DNA from: DATAXV01 sp036272915
Lineage (GTDB): Bacteria; Chloroflexota; Dormibacteria; Dormibacterales; Dormibacteraceae
DNA: 5,938 bases
Direction of reading: 5' to 3'
Assembly: GCA_036272915.1 (NCBI GenBank)
Contig: DATAXV010000102.1
Coordinates: 1-5,938 of the forward strand
Shown here: positions 1 to 5,094 of the stretch, piece by piece
Layout: every line of letters starts with the position of its first letter
How positions within the stretch are numbered: position 1 is the first letter of the stretch
Program-made: the position numbers and the translations under genes
Notes under the pieces: model-generated
What the model saw: only the letters and a program-made list of their open reading frames with translations
What the model was told of the DNA's origin: nothing
Databases searched by the model: none

Positions 1-66
1 CTCGAACTCCTCATCGGTCATGTTCTCGTAGGGATCCGGGTGCCTCATTCCTCCTTTGTCAGACAT
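1..66 (-). CDS. Partial CDS: N-terminus of presumed antitoxin paired with the BrnT-like toxin
   Basis: This is the first 22 codons of a gene that leaves the window at its left edge. It reads MSDKGGMRHPDPYENMTDEE and then Phe-Glu. The ATG at 66-64 overlaps the toxin TGA (61-59) by 8 nt. It has a good Shine-Dalgarno sequence (AGGAGGT on the minus strand, about 10 nt upstream, inside the toxin 3' end), so the pair is translationally coupled. A second in-frame ATG at 48-46 also follows a GGAGG, but with only 1 nt of spacing, so the first ATG is preferred. The antitoxin role is inferred from position only: in brnT/brnA-type modules the toxin gene comes first and a small DNA-binding antitoxin follows. 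The DNA-binding domain would lie outside the window, so the family cannot be named. Confidence 0.6.
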   Translation of the reverse strand, partial: MSDKGGMRHPDPYENMTDEEFE

Positions 67-316
67 TTGCGCATCCACCTCCTGCGTGCCGCACGTACCG
101 CCATTCCGGGTCCTCGACCCAAGCCACGATGAGCCAGCGACCGGCCGTGATCGTCTGGCCGCGCGGCTCCCAGGTCCCGTGCTCACGGCGGTGCACCGTT
201 TCGGCCGGGGGGTCACCCATGGCCTGCTCGATCTCGTCCTTCGAGAGGCGCCGCTCCGGGTGATCGGTGACGATGCGTGCTTCGTTCGCGGTATCCCAGC
301 GGAGGGGTCGGACCAT
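59..316 (-). CDS. BrnT-like (DUF497/DUF4258-type) toxin of a type II toxin-antitoxin module
   Basis: An 85-aa protein from the ATG at 316. It follows the general layout of small BrnT-type ribonuclease toxins: an N-terminal W-D-x-x-N element (RWDTANEARI, about residues 6-15), an acidic helix after a Leu-Ser turn (LSKDEIEQAM), a central strand with R-G-Q-T and A-G-R (residues about 52-60, ending RWLIVAWV) and a final strand, WRYVRHA. Characterised family members cut mRNA and are neutralised by the antitoxin encoded just downstream, which fits the 8-nt overlap with the next frame. An in-frame GTG at 409 would add 31 residues. I prefer the ATG because the family fold starts there and a 16-bp palindrome containing a -10-like element ends 4 nt before it, as expected for an autoregulated, nearly leaderless message. 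The C-terminus (GGGCANV) departs from the usual T-A-R ending, so activity is uncertain. Confidence 0.6.
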   Translation of the reverse strand: MVRPLRWDTANEARIVTDHPERRLSKDEIEQAMGDPPAETVHRREHGTWEPRGQTITAGRWLIVAWVEDPEWRYVRHAGGGCANV

Positions 317-319
317 ACG

Positions 320-335
320 TATCGTATATACGATA
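320..335. promoter_or_regulatory. Perfect 16-bp palindrome overlapping the toxin-antitoxin promoter (candidate operator)
   Basis: TATCGTATATACGATA is exactly self-complementary over 16 bp and AT-rich in otherwise GC-rich DNA. It ends 4 nt upstream of the toxin ATG (316). On the minus strand its right half contains TACGAT (326-321), which fits a -10 hexamer and would place the transcript start at or within a few bases of the ATG. No convincing -35 hexamer is visible. Type II modules are usually repressed by their own antitoxin or toxin-antitoxin complex binding a palindrome over the promoter, and that is the inferred role here. Confidence 0.55.
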
Positions 336-405
336 ACGCAATGCCTGGCGATTCCCGTGAGAAGGCCCCGAGCCCAAGCCTCGGCCTTTGTCGGCGGTGT
401 GCGAA

Positions 406-819
406 TCACGTCTCGCAGCTCTCGCAGCCGAGGGGGGGCGGCGCGTTCTCGTCGCGGACGAATCGCCGCAGCTCGTCCTCACTCTTTGAGCAGATCCTCC
501 CCTACGCGGTCATCGCCTACGAGGGCTCGTCGGCGTCGATGTGATCGCCGCCGGCAAGGTGCAGCGAGAATCTGCGCTGGCTCGTCCTCTGGAGCACATG
601 GCCCCTCCGGTAGTTGGTGTTCGTCCGGGCGGCGTATCCATCCTTGAACCGCTCGATCGTCACCGCTTCCGCCCCCAGCCTTGCGTCGTCCGGTACGCGG
701 CCTTCCGCGCTTGGTCGCCGAACCTCGTATCCGGCAAAACCGTCTCGGCCGTTCGACAGTGCCGTCCCGAAGCAGAAGGCGTGCGCCAGCTTCGCCCTGG
801 CTGAGTCGCTCCAGATCAG
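406..819 (-). pseudogene. Frame-disrupted coding remnant (100-codon ORF without canonical start, plus downstream in-frame pieces)
   Basis: Reading the minus strand, one frame is open from CTG 819-817 to TAG 519-517 (100 aa; includes IWSDSARAKLAHAF, GFAGYEVRRPSAEGRV, VTIERFKDGYAARTNTNY and RRFSLHLAGGDHID). It has protein-like composition and high G/C at third positions, but no ATG, GTG or TTG near its beginning; its CTG overlaps the TGA of the preceding gene. After that TAG the same frame reads Ala-Met-Thr-Ala, a second TAG, then SEDELRRFVRDENAPPP and a TGA at 408-406. At a run of seven C (minus strand, 438-432) a switch to another frame would continue as RLRELRDVIRTPPTKAEAW, running into the extended toxin frame. 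The pattern suggests a gene broken by two stops and an indel, or a sequencing/assembly indel at the homopolymer. I do not recognise the family. A functional 100-aa protein using a coupled CTG start is the main alternative. Confidence 0.4.
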
Positions 820-1079
820 CCCGCGACCTGTCCGGGAAGTGTGATCGGATGCCCGTCGGCCTCCTCTGCCGGGTGCTCGACTACGGCGAGGACACGCGGC
901 GCCATGAACCGGGCCGCCCGCACGATCCTCCCCGTCCGGGTCAGCTCGTTGACCTCCACGGTCGAACGTGAGGTCTTCACCTCGACGCGCCGCCCGGCCC
1001 GGGTCGCCGCGATCAGGTACTCGCGGGCCGTGCCGCCACCGGCGTCCACCAGGATCTCGACGAAATCGCCCTTGGCCAC
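816..1079 (-). CDS. Small hypothetical protein (87 aa)
   Basis: GTG start (1079-1077) giving MAKGDFVEILVDAGGGTARE, ending with a TGA at 818-816. The protein looks like a short beta-rich domain: alternating hydrophobic strands (FVEILVDA, REYLIAAT, RRVEVKTSRSTVEV) then an amphipathic stretch (VRAARFMAPRVLAVVEHPAEEA). No signal peptide, transmembrane segment or catalytic motif is evident, and I cannot assign a family. It lies 60 nt downstream of the SagB-like gene on the same strand, with its own promoter-like hexamers in the gap, so it could be a separate unit or the second gene of an operon. Upstream of the GTG only a weak GGA is seen as ribosome binding site. The disrupted frame at 406-819 begins exactly at its stop. 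Translation may once have continued into that region through a frameshift, which would make this the N-terminal part of a longer broken gene. Confidence 0.55.
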   Translation of the reverse strand: MAKGDFVEILVDAGGGTAREYLIAATRAGRRVEVKTSRSTVEVNELTRTGRIVRAARFMAPRVLAVVEHPAEEADGHPITLPGQVAG

Positions 1080-1094
1080 GGATGATCCGTTCCC

Positions 1095-1123
1095 ATTACA
1101 CCGCGTTCCGGCGCTGGCGTCGA
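1095..1123 (-). promoter_or_regulatory. Candidate sigma70-type promoter for the 87-aa gene
   Basis: On the minus strand a -10-like TGTAAT (1100-1095, 5 of 6 to TATAAT) is preceded at 17 nt by TCGACG (1123-1118, 4 of 6 to TTGACA). The predicted start point, about 1088, gives a leader of about 9 nt before the GTG at 1079. It lies between the stop of the SagB-like gene and the start of the 87-aa gene. Confidence 0.4.
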
Positions 1124-1139
1124 GACCCGGCGTAGGTAC

Positions 1140-2537
1140 TCAGCGCCTGGCGCGAACGCCGACGGCGGCGAGGTACATGACCTCCCTGCCCTCCGCGGCG
1201 GATCCGAAGAACCGGATCACCTCGTCGTCGAAGAAGGTCAAGCCGGTGCCGCCAAGTCCCAGTCCGATGGCCGCCAGCTCGATCCGGGCGCCGGCGATGC
1301 CTCCGGCGATCTGCGCGACCCGGTAGCCGCGCTCACCAAGGCGTTCCCCGACCTCGACGAGGTCGGACAGCAGGTAGACGTTCACGGCGGCGTCGGCAGC
1401 GAGGTCCTGGCCGAGGGCGAGACCGCCGCTGGCTCGCCGAAACGTGCCCTGGCGGATCAGCCGCGGTCCGGGCCCGTAGAGGCCCGGTTCGAGTCCCTCG
1501 ACGGCGTTCACGATCAGGAAGGGCTCGACGATGCCGGGCCGGAAGGCATCGCCGGCGATGGGGGCCGCCGCCGCGGCGAGGACGGCATCGAGGGCCGAGC
1601 GCGGGATCGGATCGGTCGTGAAGCTCCTGGTCGACCGTCGCCTCCGGATCACGTCGACGATGGGCCTCTCGGTCAGCGGCGCCGGCGTGGTTGCCGGCGC
1701 CTCGGCTGGTCCCCGCCACCCTGCCGCGGATGAGCCGGAGAGGAGGGACGAATCCCGGTGGGCCTCCTCGATCTCCGCATACGGGATCTCGCGGGCCGAG
1801 AGCGGGGCGGTGGCGAACGAGATCGGCGGAATCTCGCTGACGGCGGGTGGTCCTCCCGCACCATCCCCGACCGCGACCAGGGCGATCGCCGCCTCCCGGC
1901 CGCCGTCGATGCCGAGCAGGTGGTTCACCCGGGCGTCGTCGAAGCCCATGGCGACATGGGCCGGAGACGACGAGTCGGCGGTGATGGCGAGGAGGTTGGC
2001 GAGTACCGCCCCCGTGTCCCAGAAGGCGTGGCGGTAGGCGCGCGCGTGGTATTTCCAGGCGTTGCGCCAGAAGGTGCTGGTCAGGGCCACGATCGCAGGC
2101 GCCGTGGCCATGGGCTCGTAGCCGCCGGTGGCCTCGAGGAGCTCGCGGCGCACGTCTCCGTTCCGGAGCTGCCGCAGGGCATCGTCGTGCGCCCCGTAGT
2201 GATAGAGCCGGGCCGGCAGACCGCCACCGCCGGCCCAGGCCACGTACAGCTCGACGTGGTACAGGGCTCCCGTGCACGGTGCGGCGTGGAACCCATAGCG
2301 TCCGCCGGCGCCGTCCTCCCGCCAGCGGAGCACCCCGTTGGAGTAGGGGATGAGCTCGCCCAGCGCCTCCGGCAGCGGGATGCCCGGCAGGTCCTCGTAC
2401 ACCTTGAAGGGCAGTGGGCGGATCGACCAGTCCAGCCGCCCGGCCGACATCACACTCCTGCGCGTGTGCTTGGTGCGCTCGTGGTAGCCGTTGAGGGCGG
2501 GCATCCCCGGCATGTCGTCGATCCATTCTGTCGCCAT
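1140..2537 (-). CDS. SagB/ThcOx family dehydrogenase, tandem nitroreductase-like domains
   Basis: A 465-aa flavoprotein-like enzyme. The N-terminus has the motif YHERTKH (residues 18-24), seen in long SagB/ThcOx-type proteins. Domain 1 (about 55-225) contains the ALYHVELYVAW strand (91-101), the basic segment FWRNAWKYHARAYRHAFWDTG (156-176) and a further helix, VLANLL. Domain 2 (about 290-465) starts with VIRRRRSTRSF (296-306), the Arg-rich FMN-phosphate-binding element of nitroreductases, and ends with an Ala/Gly-rich helix plus GLGGTGLTFF and DDEVIRFFG (437-445). A linker rich in Pro, Ala and Thr (about 262-290) joins them. Characterised relatives oxidise azolines to azoles in peptide natural products using FMN; many genomic homologues have no known substrate. 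No cyclodehydratase is visible nearby. An in-frame TGA lies upstream with only a CTG before the ATG at 2537; there is no clear Shine-Dalgarno sequence. ATGs at residues 9 and 12 are alternatives, while the ATG at residue 30 would remove the YHERTKH motif. Confidence 0.85.
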   Translation of the reverse strand: MATEWIDDMPGMPALNGYHERTKHTRRSVMSAGRLDWSIRPLPFKVYEDLPGIPLPEALGELIPYSNGVLRWREDGAGGRYGFHAAPCTGALYHVELYVAWAGGGGLPARLYHYGAHDDALRQLRNGDVRRELLEATGGYEPMATAPAIVALTSTFWRNAWKYHARAYRHAFWDTGAVLANLLAITADSSSPAHVAMGFDDARVNHLLGIDGGREAAIALVAVGDGAGGPPAVSEIPPISFATAPLSAREIPYAEIEEAHRDSSLLSGSSAAGWRGPAEAPATTPAPLTERPIVDVIRRRRSTRSFTTDPIPRSALDAVLAAAAAPIAGDAFRPGIVEPFLIVNAVEGLEPGLYGPGPRLIRQGTFRRASGGLALGQDLAADAAVNVYLLSDLVEVGERLGERGYRVAQIAGGIAGARIELAAIGLGLGGTGLTFFDDEVIRFFGSAAEGREVMYLAAVGVRARR

Positions 2538-2546
2538 GCGACAGTC

Positions 2547-2556
2547 GAACGCGTTC
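2547..2556. promoter_or_regulatory. 10-bp palindrome upstream of the SagB-like gene (possible operator)
   Basis: GAACGCGTTC is exactly self-complementary and is flanked by a direct repeat CAGTC (2542-2546 and 2556-2560). It sits 10 nt upstream of the ATG at 2537, in the right place for a repressor or activator site. A 10-bp GC-rich palindrome can arise by chance, so the assignment is weak. Confidence 0.25.
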
Positions 2557-2588
2557 AGTCATGATCTTCGCCGCATCCGTGAGGCGGA

Positions 2589-2635
2589 GATCCTCTGGGA
2601 TCGCTGCGACGAGGTCGCCCGCAGGCTCCGCCTGC
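2589..2635 (-). other. Two inverted repeats in the presumed SagB-like 5' leader
   Basis: GATCC-tctg-GGATC (2589-2602) is a 5-bp stem with a 4-nt loop. GCAGGC-tcc-GCCTGC (2621-2635) is a perfect 6-bp stem with a 3-nt loop. If the SagB-like transcript starts further upstream, both would form hairpins in its leader. Neither is followed by a U-tract on either strand, so they are not typical intrinsic terminators. Confidence 0.3.
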
Positions 2636-2871
2636 CCGAGCGCGTCGTCGGTCCCTTGTGCGACGGTGCTCGCGGGCTGACACTTCGCAACGCCTCCTAT
2701 CGCACGGCGGTCGTGGAACCCGACCGGGGACGGCGTCGACGCCCAGACCGCCAGTCGTAATCTCCGTTCCCCGGGGCGGTTCCGGACTGCTGCAGTTCCA
2801 GGGCGAGACCAGAGGCAGGCTCTATGTGGGAACCCCGACCCTTGCGTCAGGTCCATCAGGAGGTGAGAGCG

Positions 2872-2943
2872 ATGAGGGAAACGATCGAGACGCCGGACCT
2901 CCTCCCCTCGCACGGCCTGTTGGATCTCCTCACCGAGACCTGA
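2872..2943 (+). CDS. Small ORF (23 aa) with a strong Shine-Dalgarno; possible peptide gene
   Basis: An ATG at 2872 is preceded by AGGAGGTGA beginning at 2858 (7 nt from the end of AGGAGGT to the ATG), the best ribosome binding site in the window. The ORF starts MRETIETPDLL, continues PSHG and ends LLDLLTET before a TGA at 2941-2943. It is acidic and Leu-rich with a single Ser and no Cys. An in-frame ATG at 2824 would make a 39-aa version starting MWEPRPLRQV, but its ribosome binding site is weaker. The ORF lies between the divergent SagB-like gene and the YbjQ operon and points toward the operon, about 110 nt before its first gene. It could be a ribosomally made precursor peptide for the SagB-like enzyme, a regulatory leader peptide, or chance. 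I do not recognise the family. The ribosome binding site is seen directly; any function is inference. Confidence 0.45.
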   Translation: MRETIETPDLLPSHGLLDLLTET

Positions 2944-3042
2944 GATCCGGCTTTCGACCGGACACCAGCGGCTCCATCGATTCCGCGGCCCCCTCCTTGA
3001 ATCAGCCGAGAGTCTGCGGCCAGTTCGCGTCCCCTTTGTGCA

Positions 3043-3048
3043 TATATA
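3043..3048 (+). promoter_or_regulatory. -10 box of the YbjQ-operon promoter
   Basis: TATATA (with TATAGA overlapping at 3045-3050) stands out in GC-rich DNA and lies 6-7 nt before an in-frame GTG at 3054. The predicted start point is about 3055-3057, so transcription would begin at or near the GTG and give a leaderless or nearly leaderless message. No good -35 hexamer is seen at 16-19 nt upstream, which may mean an activator or another sigma factor is used. Confidence 0.45.
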
Positions 3049-3065
3049 GAGGGGTGACTGGGGAG

Positions 3066-3467
3066 ATGCAGCCCGCCGCCAGCAGCGGGGACCCCGGGTT
3101 CGACGTCGAGATGGCGGCGGCCTCCATACGAGCCGAGTCCGGCGATCTGGACACGTTCATGGAGGCGCTGGCTGCGAAGCTGGAGGGCGCCCTCCCCGGT
3201 TTCGTCGAGGTCGACCGCGGCGGTGGCCTCTTTCGCCGCAAGCACGGCGCCACCGCCCTGGCCGTGACCCTGGAGGAACGCCACTACACACTCCAGCGCA
3301 CGCGCCACGGTGTGACCGCGACGTCGTCCAAGGCGGTGAGGGGCATCACCCTCAAGACCGAGGAAATGGGGCTGGAGGCCTGGGTCGACGCCCTGGTCAA
3401 GGATCTCGCCGACTACGCCCAGCGGCACGTCGAGGCGCGCCGGGCTTTGAGCAGGTTGGTCGAATGA
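3066..3467 (+). CDS. Hypothetical protein heading the YbjQ-domain operon (133 aa)
   Basis: A soluble alpha/beta protein with no signal peptide or membrane segment. It begins MQPAASSGDPGFDVEMAAAS. Residues 12-44 hold an amphipathic helical region (SIRAESGDLDTFMEALAAKL). The middle is beta-rich (FVEVDRGGGLFRRKHG, ALAVTLEERHYTLQR, VTATSSKAVRGITLKTEEM). The C-terminal helix (LEAWVDALVKDLADYAQRHVEARR region, about 103-128) could mediate association. I do not recognise a named family; I have the impression that similar short proteins precede YbjQ-domain genes in other high-GC genomes, but cannot verify it here. The gene overlaps the next by 4 nt (ATGA at 3464-3467), so the two are translationally coupled. 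An in-frame GTG at 3054 is an alternative start if the transcript is leaderless (137 aa). The ATG at 3066 has GAGGGGTGA ending 8 nt upstream. Frames extending further upstream cross the -10 box and are unlikely. Confidence 0.75.
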   Translation: MQPAASSGDPGFDVEMAAASIRAESGDLDTFMEALAAKLEGALPGFVEVDRGGGLFRRKHGATALAVTLEERHYTLQRTRHGVTATSSKAVRGITLKTEEMGLEAWVDALVKDLADYAQRHVEARRALSRLVE

Positions 3468-4276
3468 GCGAAGAGCAGAGATTGGGCGTCCCCGCCGAGG
3501 CGGAGCAGCGGCTGGCGGAGATGCGTGGCGAGGGCGGCCGCCCTCAGATCTTCACCAGCGATCTCTCCGTCAACGAGTTCCTTCTGGTCAAGGAGGCCGG
3601 GTTCGAGCCGCTGGGGCTGGTCGTCGGCTCGTCCATCTATCACATCGGCTTCCAGTTCGCCGGCCTGCGCACCAGCCAGGAGCTGACCGTGCTCAGCCAG
3701 GCCATGTACCACGCCCGCGAGCTGGCCATGACGCGGATGGAGGCGGAGGCCAACGAGCTCGACGCCGACGGCATCGTCGGCGTCCGGCTGGACATCAACT
3801 TCTATGAGTTCGGCCAGCACTCCGGCGAGTTCATCGCCATCGGCACCGCCGTCCGCTCCCGCCAGGGCCGGCTGCGCAACTCGGCCGGGCGCCCCTTCAC
3901 CTCCGACCTCTCCGGTCAGGACTTCTGGACCCTGATCCAGTCCGGCTACGCGCCGCTCGGCCTGGTCATGGGGAGCTGCGTCTACCACGTCGGCCGCCGC
4001 GGCCTCGGCCAGTGGCTGGGCGGCGTCGGCCGCAACCAGGAGCTGCCCAACTTCACCCAGGCGCTCTACAAGGCTCGCGAGCTCGCTATCGAGCGGATGC
4101 AGACCGAGGCCGAGGAGCTCAAGGCGGAGGGTGTGGTCGGCGTCCAGCTCAAGGAGGAATCGCACGTGTGGGGCAGCCACACGATCGAGTTCTTCTCGGT
4201 GGGCACGGCGGTCCGGCCGCTGCGCGAGGACCACCAGATAGCCAAGCCCCAGCTCGTGCTCGGCCTGGAGGGCTGA
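3464..4276 (+). CDS. Tandem YbjQ-like (heavy-metal-binding domain family) protein 1
   Basis: A 270-aa protein with two copies of the YbjQ-type domain (PF01906-like), roughly residues 30-132 and 145-252. Each copy has the same order of landmarks: FTSDLS (30-35; 145-150), V-[VM]-G-S-x-x-Y-H-[IV]-G (53-62; 168-177), a long helix opening with QEL and carrying A-R-E-L-A and R-M (72-96; 192-216), G-[IV]-V-G-V (103-107; 223-227) and GTAVR (127-131; 247-251). Only copy 2 has Cys (C172). YbjQ itself is a short single-domain protein that assembles into a homo-oligomer; metal binding for the family is a database description more than a shown function. A fused pair suggests a pseudo-symmetric oligomer, perhaps with the paralogues encoded next. 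It starts at an ATG overlapping the previous stop by 4 nt and ends in a TGATG overlap. A short tail (KPQLVLGLEG) follows domain 2. Confidence 0.85.
   Translation: MSEEQRLGVPAEAEQRLAEMRGEGGRPQIFTSDLSVNEFLLVKEAGFEPLGLVVGSSIYHIGFQFAGLRTSQELTVLSQAMYHARELAMTRMEAEANELDADGIVGVRLDINFYEFGQHSGEFIAIGTAVRSRQGRLRNSAGRPFTSDLSGQDFWTLIQSGYAPLGLVMGSCVYHVGRRGLGQWLGGVGRNQELPNFTQALYKARELAIERMQTEAEELKAEGVVGVQLKEESHVWGSHTIEFFSVGTAVRPLREDHQIAKPQLVLGLEG
3896..3934 (+). repeat. Coding direct repeat shared with 4714-4752
   Basis: This stretch encodes FTSDLSGQDFWTL at the start of the second domain of YbjQ-like protein 1. It matches 4714-4752 in the next gene at 37 of 39 bases, at an offset of 818 nt. The offset stays constant through a further near-identical block encoding PLGLVMGSCVY (from 3953 and 4771). 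This is the clearest nucleotide trace of the tandem duplication, or of later gene conversion, between the two genes. Confidence 0.8.
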
Positions 4277-5094
4277 TGGCAGCCTCGCCCGCCGCCGAGA
4301 TGGCCCGCCGGGCCGTGCGGGCGCTCGAGCAGCGCGGACCGACCCATCACGCCTCCGGCTTCACCTGCGATCTGAGCCCGGCCGAGCTGGTGGCGATCGA
4401 GGCTGCCGGCTGCGAGCCCCTGCAGCTGGTGATGGGCAGCGCCATCTGGCACATCGGGTTCCAGATGCTGCCCGCCTGGACCCAGGGTGGGGAGATCACC
4501 CAGCTGTCCCAGGCCATGTACGGCGCCCGCGAGGCGGCGATGCGACGGATGGAGCGGGAGGCGGGAAGCGCCGGGGCCGACGGGATCGTCGGCGTCCACA
4601 TCAGCATCGACTTCCGCCGGTGGGGCGCCGGGCTGGCCGAGTTCTCGACGGTGGGAACGGCCATCCGCTCGCGCTCGAGGAGAGGCTCGCTGCGCACGGC
4701 GCGGGGCACCGTCTTCACCTCCGACCTCTCCGGCCAGGATTTCTGGACCCTGCTGCGGACCGGCTACCGGCCGCTCGGCCTGGTCATGGGCAGCTGCGTC
4801 TACATGGCGGCCCCGCAGTCGGTCGGCGCCTGGCTCACGAGCCGCACCCGCAACCAGGAGCTGACCAACCTGACCGAGGGCATGTACAAGGCCAGGGAGC
4901 TGGCCATGGAGCGGATGGACATGGAGGCTCGCTCGTTCGGCGCCGACGGGATCGTCGGCGTCAAGCTGACCGAGCGCGCCCACGCCTGGGGCAACCGCGT
5001 GATCGAGTTCCTGGCCCTGGGCACGGCGGTCCGGCGCTGGGACGACGAGGTCGACGCCGCGCCGCCGACGATGGTGCTGCCCCTTGACCGGTGA
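4276..5094 (+). CDS. Tandem YbjQ-like (heavy-metal-binding domain family) protein 2
   Basis: A 272-aa paralogue of the preceding protein with the same A-B layout: domain A about residues 28-131 (FTCDLS, VMGSAIWHIG at 52-61, GADGIVGV at 100-107, GTAIR at 127-131) and domain B about 146-253 (FTSDLSGQDFWTL, VMGSCVY at 170-176, NQEL at 193-196, GADGIVGV at 222-229, GTAVR at 249-253). By eye, domain B matches that of protein 1 at clearly more than half its positions, so the two genes arose by duplication of a two-domain unit. Cysteines are C31, C46 and C174; the last is at the position shared with protein 1. Domain B has Met where protein 1 has His after the VMGSCVY motif. The ATG lies in a TGATG overlap, with GGAGG 4 nt upstream. 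Frames reaching further upstream are antisense-like extensions through the first gene. The C-terminal tail reads PPTMVLPLDR. Role unknown; probable partner subunit. Confidence 0.85.
   Translation: MAASPAAEMARRAVRALEQRGPTHHASGFTCDLSPAELVAIEAAGCEPLQLVMGSAIWHIGFQMLPAWTQGGEITQLSQAMYGAREAAMRRMEREAGSAGADGIVGVHISIDFRRWGAGLAEFSTVGTAIRSRSRRGSLRTARGTVFTSDLSGQDFWTLLRTGYRPLGLVMGSCVYMAAPQSVGAWLTSRTRNQELTNLTEGMYKARELAMERMDMEARSFGADGIVGVKLTERAHAWGNRVIEFLALGTAVRRWDDEVDAAPPTMVLPLDR

Larger units (their letters stand above)
2538..3053. other. Divergent intergenic region between the SagB-like gene and the YbjQ operon
   Basis: About 0.5 kb with no long gene I can support. It carries a 10-bp palindrome, GAACGCGTTC, at 2547-2556, 10 nt upstream of the SagB-like ATG; two inverted repeats at 2589-2602 and 2621-2635 in the presumed SagB-like leader; the small ORF at 2872-2943; and an AT-rich -10 box at 3043-3048. 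A plus-strand frame from ATG 2536 to 2760 (74 aa) has fairly good codon use but no ribosome binding site, overlaps the SagB-like start and ends in an Arg-rich tail. I treat it as chance or as a remnant. Confidence 0.6.

Noticed and set aside
1758..2564. Plus-strand frame of about 268 codons opposite the SagB-like gene
   Set aside because: Low-complexity Gly/Arg/Val composition typical of antisense reading in GC-rich DNA.
2536..2760. Plus-strand 74-aa ORF (MRQSNAFSHDLRRIREAEIL and onward)
   Set aside because: Fair codon use, but no ribosome binding site, overlap with the SagB-like start and an Arg-rich end; not supported as a gene.
1333..2913. Long minus-strand frame of about 526 codons overlapping the SagB-like gene
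   Set aside because: Arg/Pro/His-rich shadow translation of the SagB-like gene in another frame; no family motifs and no ribosome binding site.
2872..2943. Calling the 23-aa ORF a thiazole/oxazole peptide precursor
   Set aside because: No Cys, one Ser and few Thr, and no cyclodehydratase nearby; only an untyped peptide candidate is justified.
2658..3065. N-terminal extension of the 133-aa protein frame upstream of 3054
   Set aside because: Would run through the -10 box and the strong small-ORF ribosome binding site, and has no protein-like features.
4012..4275. N-terminal extension of YbjQ-like protein 2 inside protein 1
   Set aside because: Out-of-frame reading of a well-conserved domain; the ATG at 4276 has a GGAGG and the usual overlap.
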